Source of the DNA: an uncultured Saprospiraceae bacterium
GTDB taxonomy: Bacteria > Bacteroidota > Bacteroidia > Chitinophagales > Saprospiraceae
NCBI GenBank assembly: GCA_905480595.1
Contig: CAJQQY010000498.1
Location: forward strand, 1 to 39,691
Direction: 5' to 3'
DNA: 39,691 bases
In this document: in pieces, positions 8,650 to 17,651 of the stretch
Numbering within the stretch: position 1 is the stretch's first letter
How the letters are laid out: every line of letters starts with the position of its first letter
Made by a program: the position numbers and the translations under genes
The notes under the pieces: model-generated
Database searches by the model: none
The model's input: the letters and a program-made list of their open reading frames with translations, nothing else
Told to the model about the DNA's origin: nothing

Positions 8650-11271
8650 ATGAATTTTAAATACTTTTTTCTCCTATTTCCTTTTATCATTTTTTTCAGT
8701 TGTAAAGCCAAAAAAATAGTAGATTCTACTGAATATGATTTTACTATCGAAGAGCGAACTTTGGATTCTCTCGTCGTCACCGCACCGCGAATTATCAAAG
8801 ATGATAAAGATTATAAATTACCCAAATACAACGAAAGTTATCCTCGAACTCATGACTTGATTCATACCAAATTAGATTTAAAATTTGATTGGAAAAATGA
8901 ACAAGTGGTTGGAAAAGCTACTTTGACATTGGAACCACTTTTTTACTCCAGTAGTACATTAACATTGGATGCAAAAGGTTTTGTTTTTAATAAAGTTACT
9001 TACGAAGGAGCAACTGAAGATTTAAAATATAAGTACGATGGAGAGCTCCTCATGATTGATTTGGGAAAAGAATTTAAAGCAAAAGAACAGTACAAAATTT
9101 TTATAGACTATATCGCAAGTCCTGCTGCGACAGGAGGAAGTGAAGCGATTACTTCGAATCAAGGTTTGTTTTTTATTAATCCTCGAAATGAAGATCCTGA
9201 CAAACCTCAGCAAATTTGGACCCAAGGAGAAACGGAATGGAACTCTCGTTGGTTTCCTTCTATCGATAAACCAAATGAGCGATGCACACAAGAAATGTAT
9301 TTGACAGTTGAGGATAAATTTAAAACATTGTCAAATGGTTTATTGACTTCCTCTATCAAAAACTCAAATGGAACTCGAACAGATTATTGGAAAATGAATC
9401 AGCCACACGCACCTTATTTATTTATGGTTGCGGTGGGGGAATTTGCCGTAGTTAAAGATACTTGGCGAGGTAAGCCGATTGAATATTGGGTGGAGTCAAA
9501 ATTTGAAAAAGATGCTCGTGCGATTTTTCTAAATACTATTCCGATGCTGGATTTTTTCTCAGAAAAATTAGGAGTGGAATACCCTTGGGATAAATATTCG
9601 CAAATTGTAGTTCGAGATTTTGTTTCGGGAGCAATGGAAAATACGACAGCAGTTATTTTTGGAGAGTTTGTTCAGAGGAAAGAACATGACTTGATTGATG
9701 CGACGAATGAGTTGATTGTGGCGCATGAAATGTTTCACCATTGGTTTGGTGATTTGGTGACTTGCGAAAGTTGGGCGAATTTGACCATGAATGAAGGCTT
9801 TGCAAACTATAGCGAATACCTTTGGTTTGAACATCAATATGGCGCAGACGAAGCGGACTTGCATCGACGTGGTGAGATGAATGGATATTTTAATTCGACG
9901 ATGCGAGGCGTACATGATTTGATTCATTTCGAGCACAATGATAAGGAGGATATGTTTGATGCACATAGTTATAATAAAGGTGGTTTGGCTTTGCATATGC
10001 TTCGAAATTATATAGGTGATGAAGCTTTTTTCGCTTCGCTAAATCACTATTTGACGGAGAATGCATATAGTTCTGTTGAGGCACATAATTTAAGGTTATC
10101 TGTGGAAGCGGTAACTGGAAAGGATTGGAATTGGTTTTTTAATCAATGGTATTTTGAAGCAGGGCATCCGATTTTAAAAGTAACTTATGACTATGATGAA
10201 GCTTCAAAAAAAGCATCCGCAACAATTGAGCAAACTCAAAATGTGGATTCGAGTATTCCTATTTTTAAGTTGCCGATGAAGGTGGATGTTTATTTTGGAA
10301 GTGGAAAAATGACTCGTCATAACATTACTCTTACAAAAAGAATCCAGACGTTTGAATTTAATGCGGAGACGCGACCAAAGTTAATTGATATTGATTCTGA
10401 AAGAATTTTGTTGGCAGATGTAAAAGATACGCACACAGAGGAGGAGTTTATTTTTCAGTATTTGAATACTGAAGAATTCATGGCGAGATTTGAAGCTATT
10501 GGTGCTTTAGGCGAGTCAAAAAATCCTGCGGTTAAAAAAGTTTTCGAAGCAGCATTGGATGATAATTCATGGTTGATAAGAATGCGAGCATTGGAGAAAG
10601 TGGATGTTTTAAATGATATTTCCCTAAAAAATAAAGTAGCTAATATGATTAAAATTGATCCTCATTCTAATGTTCGAGCTACAGCAATTGAAGCTCTCGC
10701 AAGGACAGGGGACAAATCATTTATTCCAAATATTAAAAGTGCGATTCAAAATGAAAAAGCGATGCGTGTCAAAACCTCAGCAATGAGAACTTTATATCTC
10801 TTGGATGCTTCGGAAGGTATCGCTTATGCCGATCAAGTGAAAAATGATTCAAATCAGGAAATATTAATTACTGTTGGTGAGATTTATGCCGCGAGTGGCG
10901 ACGTGAAATTTTTGCCTTATTTTGAAAAAAAATGGATGGAGATGGAGGACTTTGAATTGATTTCTTTTTTCGATAGTTACCGAGCTTTGGTTCAGTTAGC
11001 TGATGATAAAAAGTATGAATTGATTATTTCGAATTTGAAAAAAATGGGAATGGATTCGAATGATTCAAAGTGGAGAAGATTATCTGCAACAAAAACTTTA
11101 CATGATTTGAGGGAAGAATATCGAGAAGCATTAAATGAAAAAAATGCAGATGGAAAAATGAAAGAATTTTTAAATAAAAGGATTGAAAAATTGACGGAGA
11201 TGATTGATGAAGTGAAGTCTAAAACTAAGAGTCAATGGTTATTGGATGTGTATGAAAATTATCGGTATTGA
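8650..11271 (+). CDS. M1 family aminopeptidase, lipoprotein, with HEAT-like C-terminal domain
   Basis: 873 residues. A signal peptide ends at FFSCKAK, so the protein is probably lipid-anchored. The beta-sandwich N-domain (about 65-260) is followed by the catalytic domain with exopeptidase motif GAMEN (327-331) and zinc site HEMFH (His359, Glu360, His363) plus NEG Glu382, the correct HExxH-x18-E spacing. Residues from about 610 on are helical repeats (AALDDNSWLIRMRALEKV, RATAIEALARTGD) of HEAT/ARM kind. M1 enzymes remove N-terminal residues from peptides; here this probably happens in the periplasm or on the cell surface to feed on peptides. A terminator hairpin follows immediately. Confidence 0.93.
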   Translation: MNFKYFFLLFPFIIFFSCKAKKIVDSTEYDFTIEERTLDSLVVTAPRIIKDDKDYKLPKYNESYPRTHDLIHTKLDLKFDWKNEQVVGKATLTLEPLFYSSSTLTLDAKGFVFNKVTYEGATEDLKYKYDGELLMIDLGKEFKAKEQYKIFIDYIASPAATGGSEAITSNQGLFFINPRNEDPDKPQQIWTQGETEWNSRWFPSIDKPNERCTQEMYLTVEDKFKTLSNGLLTSSIKNSNGTRTDYWKMNQPHAPYLFMVAVGEFAVVKDTWRGKPIEYWVESKFEKDARAIFLNTIPMLDFFSEKLGVEYPWDKYSQIVVRDFVSGAMENTTAVIFGEFVQRKEHDLIDATNELIVAHEMFHHWFGDLVTCESWANLTMNEGFANYSEYLWFEHQYGADEADLHRRGEMNGYFNSTMRGVHDLIHFEHNDKEDMFDAHSYNKGGLALHMLRNYIGDEAFFASLNHYLTENAYSSVEAHNLRLSVEAVTGKDWNWFFNQWYFEAGHPILKVTYDYDEASKKASATIEQTQNVDSSIPIFKLPMKVDVYFGSGKMTRHNITLTKRIQTFEFNAETRPKLIDIDSERILLADVKDTHTEEEFIFQYLNTEEFMARFEAIGALGESKNPAVKKVFEAALDDNSWLIRMRALEKVDVLNDISLKNKVANMIKIDPHSNVRATAIEALARTGDKSFIPNIKSAIQNEKAMRVKTSAMRTLYLLDASEGIAYADQVKNDSNQEILITVGEIYAASGDVKFLPYFEKKWMEMEDFELISFFDSYRALVQLADDKKYELIISNLKKMGMDSNDSKWRRLSATKTLHDLREEYREALNEKNADGKMKEFLNKRIEKLTEMIDEVKSKTKSQWLLDVYENYRY

Positions 11272-11273
11272 TT

Positions 11274-11312
11274 TTTTCGGTTGACGGTAAACTGTTTACC
11301 GTCAACCGAAAA
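11274..11312. terminator. Strong bidirectional terminator
   Basis: A perfect 18-pair stem (TTTTCGGTTGACGGTAAA and its complement, loop CTG) lies between the M1 peptidase stop and the convergent gene's stop at 11314. The T-run and A-run at the stem base serve both strands. Confidence 0.88.
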
Positions 11313-11313
11313 T

Positions 11314-12393
11314 TTATTCTTCCAATAAGTTATATCGTTTGGCATAAATTGAAATGGCACGAGCCAATTCATCTAGCTGAGTTGTTTCCAAAATCACTTT
11401 TTCTTTAAATAGAAAATCAAAGAAACTGGTTTTTCCATCATGTCCATTTCGCATCGCAGTCATAAATCCTGCATGATTATTTTCAATTCGACCTGCTCGA
11501 ACTAAACGATAAGTATGCTTAAAAATATCGTACTCAACAATCAATAGCAAACTATGAAATCGTCGATGGAAGCATGAAATAAATAAAGGATTATGCAAAA
11601 AATCTTTATACTCATGTCCAAACAAAACGCGCTCGTAAAGTGGGTAAAGAAAGAGATTCGTGCGAATATCTGTTTCTTCTAAATATTCTTTTAATTCATC
11701 CAACTTTGTTTTTAAAACGTCACTCGACAATTGGTCATTATCTAATTCTGAATATAGAAACCATTGATTTTGGTCAGGATCAAAATACTCAGTATCGCCT
11801 ATCCGTAATTTATAATCAAACTTAAGATAGTTTGGAACTACATAACCTGGATAATAATATTCAGCACCTGATTTTATACCAAAATCAATTTCCAAAAGCA
11901 TGGTATAAAAACCCAAACTATACTTCGAATAATCAGGATGGAACAACCCCATGATACTCGCAATACTATTATCTCCTAAATCAAAAAAACTTGCTGCCGC
12001 CAAAGTATCACCATCGTAAATACAAGTTTCCCAAGTATCATAAATATTATAATCTGCATCACCAAAAAGTGATTTTCGCAAATTGGAAGAAACAAATCCA
12101 CCAAACCTTTGTCGGTGAATTAAATACAAATCATTTTTCTCTTTATCAAAAACAGCTCTTCGTATGACAATTCGAAAACGCTTATTATTTCGATTAAAAA
12201 TCTTCCGAACACTTTTTCTAAAAGTGTAATCTTTCAAGTCAAGTCGCGTCCAAACTGCGGTATATAATTTCCCATCAAAGCATAAAAATCGGCACGTGAA
12301 AATCATCTGTCCCATACGAAACCACCCTCTAGCGAGGTACTCGTCTAGTTTTTTATGTGGCAAAAATTCGGGATAATGGATTTCGGTAAACAT
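11314..12393 (-). CDS. Arginyl-tRNA--protein transferase-like (ATE/Bpt) protein, divergent
   Basis: 359 residues, cytosolic. The central part matches the C-terminal catalytic (GNAT-fold) domain of arginyl/leucyl transferases: AAASFFDLGDNSIASIMGLF, HPDYSKYSLGFYTMLLEI, AEYYYPGYVVPNYLKFDYK. The N-terminal region keeps the outline GWFRMGQMIFTCRFLC and KSVRKIFNRNNK, which parallels the GFRRSG...C..C...RSQRR block of Bpt/ATE, but the paired cysteines of that block are mostly lost. About 130 C-terminal residues extend past the usual domain. Family members move an amino acid from charged tRNA to a protein N-terminus, marking it for degradation. Here substrate choice is uncertain because of the degenerate N-domain. 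Three further leftward genes lie upstream. Confidence 0.68.
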   Translation of the reverse strand: MFTEIHYPEFLPHKKLDEYLARGWFRMGQMIFTCRFLCFDGKLYTAVWTRLDLKDYTFRKSVRKIFNRNNKRFRIVIRRAVFDKEKNDLYLIHRQRFGGFVSSNLRKSLFGDADYNIYDTWETCIYDGDTLAAASFFDLGDNSIASIMGLFHPDYSKYSLGFYTMLLEIDFGIKSGAEYYYPGYVVPNYLKFDYKLRIGDTEYFDPDQNQWFLYSELDNDQLSSDVLKTKLDELKEYLEETDIRTNLFLYPLYERVLFGHEYKDFLHNPLFISCFHRRFHSLLLIVEYDIFKHTYRLVRAGRIENNHAGFMTAMRNGHDGKTSFFDFLFKEKVILETTQLDELARAISIYAKRYNLLEE

Positions 12394-12459
12394 TAGATTT
12401 TAACTATGCATTTTTTTAGATTAAAAATAACAATACTTTTACAAAAGAGGAACATGAAA

Positions 12460-13014
12460 TTATTTCCACTTAATTCCACAACCAGCACTTGGTCGTTGAA
12501 CTGGATTCGCAGGACGACTCACTAAAACTGCATCTAAAGCATCTCGCAAATCTTCACCAGTTACAGGTACATCACTTCCTGGACGTGAACCATCCATTTG
12601 ACCTCGATAGACTAAATTTGAGGCACCATCAAAAACATAAAAATCAGGTGTGCAAGCTGCATCGTATGCCTTAGCAACTTCTTGCGATTCATCATAAAGG
12701 TATGGAAATGTATAGCCACTTTCTTTTGCAAACTCAGTCATCTTTTCAGGTGAGTCTTGCGGATATCTTTCCACATCATTGCAACTGATTGCAACAAATG
12801 CAATTCCTGCATCTTGATATTCTTTAGCAATATTGACAATTTCATGATTCACATGAATTACATATGGACAATGATTGCAAGAGAAAATTACAACTGTTCC
12901 AATTCCAGATTTGATGTCATCGAAACTTATCATTTTTCCACTTACAGTATCTGGTAAATTAAAATCGGGAGCTTTCGTTCCCAAGGCAAGCATAGTTGAT
13001 TCGGTAAGAGCCAT
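12460..13014 (-). CDS. Thioredoxin-family / AhpC-TSA-like redox protein
   Basis: 184 residues without a signal peptide. The fold runs from LGTKAPDFNLPDTVSGK through VVIFSCNHCPYVIHVNHEIV, with the CxxC pair Cys46 and Cys49, then VAISCNDVERYPQDSPEKM and the cis-proline region AACTPDFYVFD. This is the family usually called thioredoxin family protein, related to peroxiredoxins, in which a CNHC centre replaces CGPC. It is probably a cytosolic thiol-disulphide reductase or peroxidase; the substrate is unknown. It sits 28 bases after the M15 carboxypeptidase gene on the same strand and 66 bases before the ATE-like gene. Confidence 0.88.
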   Translation of the reverse strand: MALTESTMLALGTKAPDFNLPDTVSGKMISFDDIKSGIGTVVIFSCNHCPYVIHVNHEIVNIAKEYQDAGIAFVAISCNDVERYPQDSPEKMTEFAKESGYTFPYLYDESQEVAKAYDAACTPDFYVFDGASNLVYRGQMDGSRPGSDVPVTGEDLRDALDAVLVSRPANPVQRPSAGCGIKWK

Positions 13015-13042
13015 AGTATTTTGATATTTTTTTATTTTAAAT

Positions 13043-13858
13043 TTATAAACATTCGTGATTGATTCCTAAAATATATTTTTCGACCACACCAATTTCTTTC
13101 GCCACTTCTGCACCATTAAAACCTTTGATTAAATCATCTTTCATTCTCAACTTCACCTGATTAGTATATTTTTTTGACAAAGGCAAATATGACCAATGCC
13201 ATTTTTCTTCATTGTATCCATGCGGACGTTCGCTTCCTTTTTTTGTGTAAGGTTGGTAAAAACCGAATTTGTGTGCATTGTTTTTTAACCAATCATATTC
13301 TTTTTTCCCTTTTCCTTTTTCAAAATATTTATTAGTGAAATTATTCAAATCAATGTCCGTTCCCCAATGATGTCGTGATGTGCTTGGCATCGAACTAAAT
13401 TCTAAAATCTTTAATGCGCGATCTTTTGGATTGGGTAAATCTTTGATGATATCTTTTACACCAGTCGTTTTTCTTTTTCCATTCCACTTGGCTTCCCAAA
13501 TTCCTTTTTGATAGTTAAAGTTACGAGCAGCTGATTTTATAACAAAAGAAATTCCATCCTGTTTGGCAGCTGCATGCATTTTTTTAAAAGACTCATAAGT
13601 TTCTTTTTGGATAAACATACCTTCTCGATCAGTATATTTCTTTTCTATTTTTAAAAAATTATTATGATTCTTTGGCTCAAATTTTCCCATTAAAAAATCG
13701 AGTGTGATTGATGTGTCGATGGAGATTTTATTGGAAGGGGTTTCTTTAGAAGTAGGCATCTTTATTTCAGCTTTAGAAATGGTGGGAGTTGATTTAGTTG
13801 CCGAATCATTACAAGCAAAAAATAAAAAGAGAGTAAATATTATTGTAAGAAATTTCAT
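13043..13858 (-). CDS. D-alanyl-D-alanine carboxypeptidase-like lipoprotein (peptidase M15)
   Basis: 271 residues. A signal peptide ends in a lipobox at FFACND (Cys16). A Ser/Thr/Pro/Lys-rich spacer (17-50) leads to an M15B (VanY-like) domain. Its zinc motif SRHHWGTDID (His163, Asp170) and the second motif EEKWHW (Glu217, His221) are complete. The enzyme would cleave the terminal D-Ala or another peptide bond of peptidoglycan stem peptides in the periplasm. It is probably the first or second gene of a leftward unit with the thioredoxin-like gene. A long imperfect palindrome separates it from the gene upstream. Confidence 0.88.
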   Translation of the reverse strand: MKFLTIIFTLFLFFACNDSATKSTPTISKAEIKMPTSKETPSNKISIDTSITLDFLMGKFEPKNHNNFLKIEKKYTDREGMFIQKETYESFKKMHAAAKQDGISFVIKSAARNFNYQKGIWEAKWNGKRKTTGVKDIIKDLPNPKDRALKILEFSSMPSTSRHHWGTDIDLNNFTNKYFEKGKGKKEYDWLKNNAHKFGFYQPYTKKGSERPHGYNEEKWHWSYLPLSKKYTNQVKLRMKDDLIKGFNGAEVAKEIGVVEKYILGINHECL

Positions 13859-13882
13859 GTAAATCTATTGTTATGATTTAGA

Positions 13883-13958
13883 CACGGATGAACACAGACT
13901 TTACTGACTAACGAAAAAAATCTAATGGAAAAGTCAGTAAAATCTGTGTTTGTCTGTG
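13883..13958. repeat. Long imperfect palindrome (27-base arms)
   Basis: Arms at 13883-13909 and 13932-13958 pair over 27 positions with only one true mismatch and three G-U pairs; the loop is 22 bases. The arms contain the words AACACAGA and TCTGTGTT. It fills the gap between two same-strand genes, so it could be a terminator for the 476-residue gene, but its form is that of a small dispersed palindromic repeat. Confidence 0.6.
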
Positions 13959-13968
13959 GCTAGTAAAA

Positions 13969-15399
13969 TTAATACTCAAACGTCATCGTTTCATACGGAT
14001 AATCAAAAAGATATTGTTCCTTAATCAACTTGGCTACTTTAGTAGGAACCATTTCTACCCAAGTCTCATCATTCGCTTGAATCAATTCCAAAACTTGCTT
14101 TGAAAAAATATGTAAATTATTTCGATCAAAATTTTCAATATCCACGATTTTCCCATCCACTAGCAAGTGCATGTACAAATGTTTGATCGCCTCAGGCACA
14201 GGTAAGTTTTTACAAGTCATCAATTCTTCACTACCTTCTTGCATCGAAGGGTAAACATACATCTTCATTTTTTTAGTAAATAACTCCCCAAACTCCATCA
14301 ACAAACTTTTCTTTTTATCGTCAAAATATTTATCATTGATAATTTCTAACAATTCTTTTACGCCGATAACCAAACCAACAGTTTGTACTTTAAAATCTCC
14401 TAAATAAGTAACCAAGCGCTGATGTTGTTCACAATTAGAAACGACAACGGTCTGTCCCATTGCACACAAAACATTTGCTCGATCCATAAAATCTTTTTCA
14501 TCCAATGCACTCATTCCTTCGCCACCACATAAATTATCCATTGTAATTTCAGTCAATAAAAAAGCTTTTCGAACATCCACTTCTTCTTCATTTCTAAACT
14601 GCTCAAAACTTTTATTGATCATATCTTGATTCACTAACGTCGCAGGTCGAAAACTTCCTCGAACCACCAAAACATGTTTTTTATATAAAAACTCTGAACC
14701 GTGAATATTTTGTCCATCAGGTCCAAACATTGCAACTTTCGTCAACCCATTTTTTACCATCATCAAACTCAACCAACGATTATCCACCTCTTTAAAATCT
14801 GGGCCAGTCAATCGAATCATATCAATTGCCACTCGCCCTTTCAAATTATCCATGAGAGATTGAACCATCACTTCTGGATCTTCATGATAAGTAAAACAAG
14901 CGTACAATAAATTGACACCTAAAATTCCGACAGCTTGCGCTTGCAACTCAGTACTATTGTCTAACATTTTGACATGCAAAACAATATCATTGGTTTCACC
15001 CTGAGGAGACAATTGAAATCGTAAACCTAACCAACCGTCACCTTTGATCGTGCGAGAATAATTCAATGCTGCAATCGTATCTGCAAAAACAAAAAAGTTA
15101 GTGTCTGGTCGTTCATTCGCCAATCGAGTCATCATCAAATCATATTCATGATCCAACATTTTGTACAATCGACTTTCACAAACATATCGACCGCTCGCTT
15201 CCACTCCATAAATTTTATCTGAATAAGTTTTGTCGTAGGCAGACATCGTTTTGGCAATCGTACCTGCCGCTGCTCCAACTGTAAAGAAGTATCGAGCGAC
15301 TTCCTGACCTGCTCCAATTTCTGCGAAAGTCCCATAGATTTTATCATTAAGATTAATTTCGAGAGCTTTCTGTTCCGTTTCTAACGCTTGCCGTTTCAT
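13969..15399 (-). CDS. Conserved protein of unknown function (476 residues)
   Basis: Predicted cytosolic: no signal peptide and no membrane segment. I recognise a highly conserved N-terminal block (NDKIYGTFAEIGAGQEVARY, then FFTVGAAAGTIAKTMSAYDK, then SDKIYGVEASGRYVCESRL) shared by a family found in several phyla. Databases label members inconsistently, for example as nicotinate-nucleotide adenylyltransferase or TonB-dependent receptor. Neither fits: there is no (H/T)xGH nucleotidyl-transfer motif near the N-terminus and no signal peptide or barrel. The glycine-rich GAGQEVARYFF segment could bind a nucleotide, but that is a guess. It is divergent from mnmG, 221 bases apart. Confidence 0.7.
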   Translation of the reverse strand: MKRQALETEQKALEINLNDKIYGTFAEIGAGQEVARYFFTVGAAAGTIAKTMSAYDKTYSDKIYGVEASGRYVCESRLYKMLDHEYDLMMTRLANERPDTNFFVFADTIAALNYSRTIKGDGWLGLRFQLSPQGETNDIVLHVKMLDNSTELQAQAVGILGVNLLYACFTYHEDPEVMVQSLMDNLKGRVAIDMIRLTGPDFKEVDNRWLSLMMVKNGLTKVAMFGPDGQNIHGSEFLYKKHVLVVRGSFRPATLVNQDMINKSFEQFRNEEEVDVRKAFLLTEITMDNLCGGEGMSALDEKDFMDRANVLCAMGQTVVVSNCEQHQRLVTYLGDFKVQTVGLVIGVKELLEIINDKYFDDKKKSLLMEFGELFTKKMKMYVYPSMQEGSEELMTCKNLPVPEAIKHLYMHLLVDGKIVDIENFDRNNLHIFSKQVLELIQANDETWVEMVPTKVAKLIKEQYLFDYPYETMTFEY

Positions 15400-15595
15400 A
15401 TAAAAAGAATAATTTTTTGAAATGTAAATTTACATAAAATGTAGCGGTTGACTTTAGCCGATCCGCAAAAAATAAAACGAATAAATGGTGAAATAAAATA
15501 TCCGACAAATCCTTGAACGAAAGAACCTAAATTTTGGTTTTCATTTTTGACATTTAGCTAACGATTAAAATGTGGTTCGCTAGCTGAATATTTCT

Positions 15596-15603
15596 TATTT
15601 TTG
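15596..15603 (+). promoter_or_regulatory. -7 promoter element (TATTTTTG) for mnmG
   Basis: An exact TAnnTTTG lies 17 bases before the mnmG ATG, implying a very short leader. No good -33 TTTG is visible, only a TTCG-like stretch around 15576. Confidence 0.5.
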
Positions 15604-15620
15604 CAAAAAAAACAATAATA

Positions 15621-17486
15621 ATGTTTCCAAAATACGACGTAATAGTAGTGGGTGCAGGACACGCAGGTTGCGAAGCAGCAGTTGCAGCAGCCAATATGGG
15701 TTCAAAAGTAATGCTTGCTACGATGAATATGCAGACTATTGCACAAATGAGTTGCAACCCAGCGATGGGTGGAGTGGCGAAAGGACAAATTGTTCGAGAG
15801 GTAGATGCCTTGGGTGGTTACTCAGGAATCATCACGGATAAAACGATGATGCAATTCCGAATGTTAAATCTTTCGAAAGGGCCAGCTATGTGGAGTCCAC
15901 GAGCGCAAAGTGATCGAGCGAAATTTGCTCGACTGTGGAGAAATATGTTGGAAGCACATGCTAATATTGATTTTTGGCAAGAGATGGTGACGGGCATCAT
16001 AGTTAAAGATGGGCGAGCTTGCGGAATTCGAACAAGCATGGGAATCGAGATTGAAGGTTCGTCGGTTGTTTTGACTAATGGAACATTTCTAAATGGATTA
16101 ATTCATATTGGAGAAAAACAATTTGGTGGAGGCCGAGCAGGTGAAAGAGCAGCCAAAGGAATTACCGAGCAGTTGGTCGAACTAGGTTTTGAATCAGGCA
16201 GAATGAAAACGGGAACCCCTCCACGAGTGGATGGTCGTAGTTTAGATTGGTCTGCGATGGAAACTCAACCTGGAGATGAAAACCCATCTAAGTTTTCATT
16301 TACAGATACCCCAAAATTGGAAAAACAACATCCTTGTCATATCACCTACACGAGCAAGGAAGTTCATGAAGTTTTAAAAACTGGCTTTGATCGTTCGCCA
16401 ATGTTCAATGGTCGAATTCAAGGATTAGGCCCAAGGTATTGTCCATCCATTGAAGATAAAATTGAGCGATTTGCAGATCGAGATCGTCATCAACTTTTTA
16501 TCGAACCAGAAGGCTGGGATACTTGCGAAATTTATGTTAACGGATTTTCTTCTTCGCTTCCTGAAGATGTTCAGTACAAAGCGATGCGAAAAATTCGAGG
16601 TTTTGAAAATGCAAAAATGTTCCGTCCAGGGTATGCGATTGAGTATGATTATTTTCCACCAACCCAATTAAAAATTTCATTGGAAACTCGCTTGGTGAAA
16701 AACTTATTTTTTGCAGGACAAATTAATGGAACGACGGGTTACGAAGAAGCAGCTTGCCAAGGTTTGATGGCTGGAATAAATGCACATCAAGCGGTGAAAG
16801 AAGAAGACGCATTTATCTTGAGAAGATCTGATGCATACATCGGAGTGTTGATTGATGACTTGGTGAATAAAGGGACGGATGAACCATATCGAATGTTTAC
16901 GAGTCGAGCGGAATACCGAGTTTTGTTGCGTCAAGATAATGCGGATGTTCGATTGACTCCTTTAGCAGAAAAACTCGGTATGCAGAATATGGAGGAACGT
17001 GCAGACCGTGTTAGGAAAAAAGTAGAGGATGAAAAACTAGTACAAAAGCATTTCAAAAAGGTAGGTGTGACACCCGATGAAATTAATCCATTTTTGGAAT
17101 CTATTGATTCAGCACCTTTGAATCAGCAAAAGAAATTGTATAGTGTATTAATGCGTCCAAATATTATGATTGATGATTTGCGAAAAACACTTCCGTCATT
17201 GGATACTCACTTGAATCAATTCGACAAAGAGTTTGTGGATTTGGCTGGTATCAATATGAAGTATGAAGGCTATATCAAAAAAGAACAAGAGATGGTGGAT
17301 AAAATGAATCGTCTCGAAGATGTAAAAATCAAGGAGACGATGGATTATTCGGAATTGGTTTCTTTGTCAGGTGAAGCGCGGGAGAAGCTGGCAAAATTGC
17401 AGCCGCATACGATTGGACAGGCGAGTCGAATTAGTGGGGTGAGTCCTTCGGATATTTCGGTTTTGTTGGTGCATTTGGGACGGTAG
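15621..17486 (+). CDS. mnmG: tRNA uridine 5-carboxymethylaminomethyl modification enzyme
   Basis: 621 residues, full family length. The FAD site [19 protein letters not shown] (Gly11-x-Gly13-x-x-Gly16) is followed by [58 protein letters not shown] and [20 protein letters not shown], all MnmG/GidA signatures. The C-terminal helical domain ends with [16 protein letters not shown]. With MnmE it installs the cmnm5 group at the wobble uridine of certain tRNAs in the cytosol. The mnmE gene is not in this window. It has its own promoter and terminator, so it is probably monocistronic. Confidence 0.98.
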   Translation: MFPKYDVIVVGAGHAGCEAAVAAANMGSKVMLATMNMQTIAQMSCNPAMGGVAKGQIVREVDALGGYSGIITDKTMMQFRMLNLSKGPAMWSPRAQSDRAKFARLWRNMLEAHANIDFWQEMVTGIIVKDGRACGIRTSMGIEIEGSSVVLTNGTFLNGLIHIGEKQFGGGRAGERAAKGITEQLVELGFESGRMKTGTPPRVDGRSLDWSAMETQPGDENPSKFSFTDTPKLEKQHPCHITYTSKEVHEVLKTGFDRSPMFNGRIQGLGPRYCPSIEDKIERFADRDRHQLFIEPEGWDTCEIYVNGFSSSLPEDVQYKAMRKIRGFENAKMFRPGYAIEYDYFPPTQLKISLETRLVKNLFFAGQINGTTGYEEAACQGLMAGINAHQAVKEEDAFILRRSDAYIGVLIDDLVNKGTDEPYRMFTSRAEYRVLLRQDNADVRLTPLAEKLGMQNMEERADRVRKKVEDEKLVQKHFKKVGVTPDEINPFLESIDSAPLNQQKKLYSVLMRPNIMIDDLRKTLPSLDTHLNQFDKEFVDLAGINMKYEGYIKKEQEMVDKMNRLEDVKIKETMDYSELVSLSGEAREKLAKLQPHTIGQASRISGVSPSDISVLLVHLGR

Positions 17487-17512
17487 GATTTTTCCGAAAT
17501 AAAATAATAAAT

Positions 17513-17550
17513 AAAAGCAGTTGTTATCTTGAAGGTTAACAACTGCTTTT
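17513..17550 (+). terminator. Terminator after mnmG
   Basis: A perfect 14-pair stem (AAAAGCAGTTGTTA and its complement) with a 10-base loop begins 27 bases after the stop and ends in TTTT. Confidence 0.85.
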
Positions 17551-17629
17551 TGTTTGTATATTCTTTTTTTTGAGTAAAAATCTTCAAAAGATAAAAATAG
17601 ATTTCCCCTAAAAAGTCTCCCACGAATTT

Positions 17630-17637
17630 TATATTTG
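17630..17637 (+). promoter_or_regulatory. -7 promoter element (TATATTTG) for the DUF2891 operon
   Basis: An exact TAnnTTTG lies 14 bases before the start at 17652 and just after the mnmG terminator, so it probably drives the four-gene group to 21155. The -33 element is weak. Confidence 0.5.
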
Positions 17638-17651
17638 TTCAAAAGAAAAAA

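Noticed and set aside
9568..9996. 142-codon open frame on the minus strand
   Set aside because: It lies fully inside the M1 aminopeptidase catalytic domain, shows no family pattern, and is a shadow of that gene.
13969..15399. Calling the 476-residue protein a TonB-dependent receptor or nicotinate-nucleotide adenylyltransferase
   Set aside because: No signal peptide, plug or barrel, and no nucleotidyl-transferase motif; those names seem to be carried-over labels.
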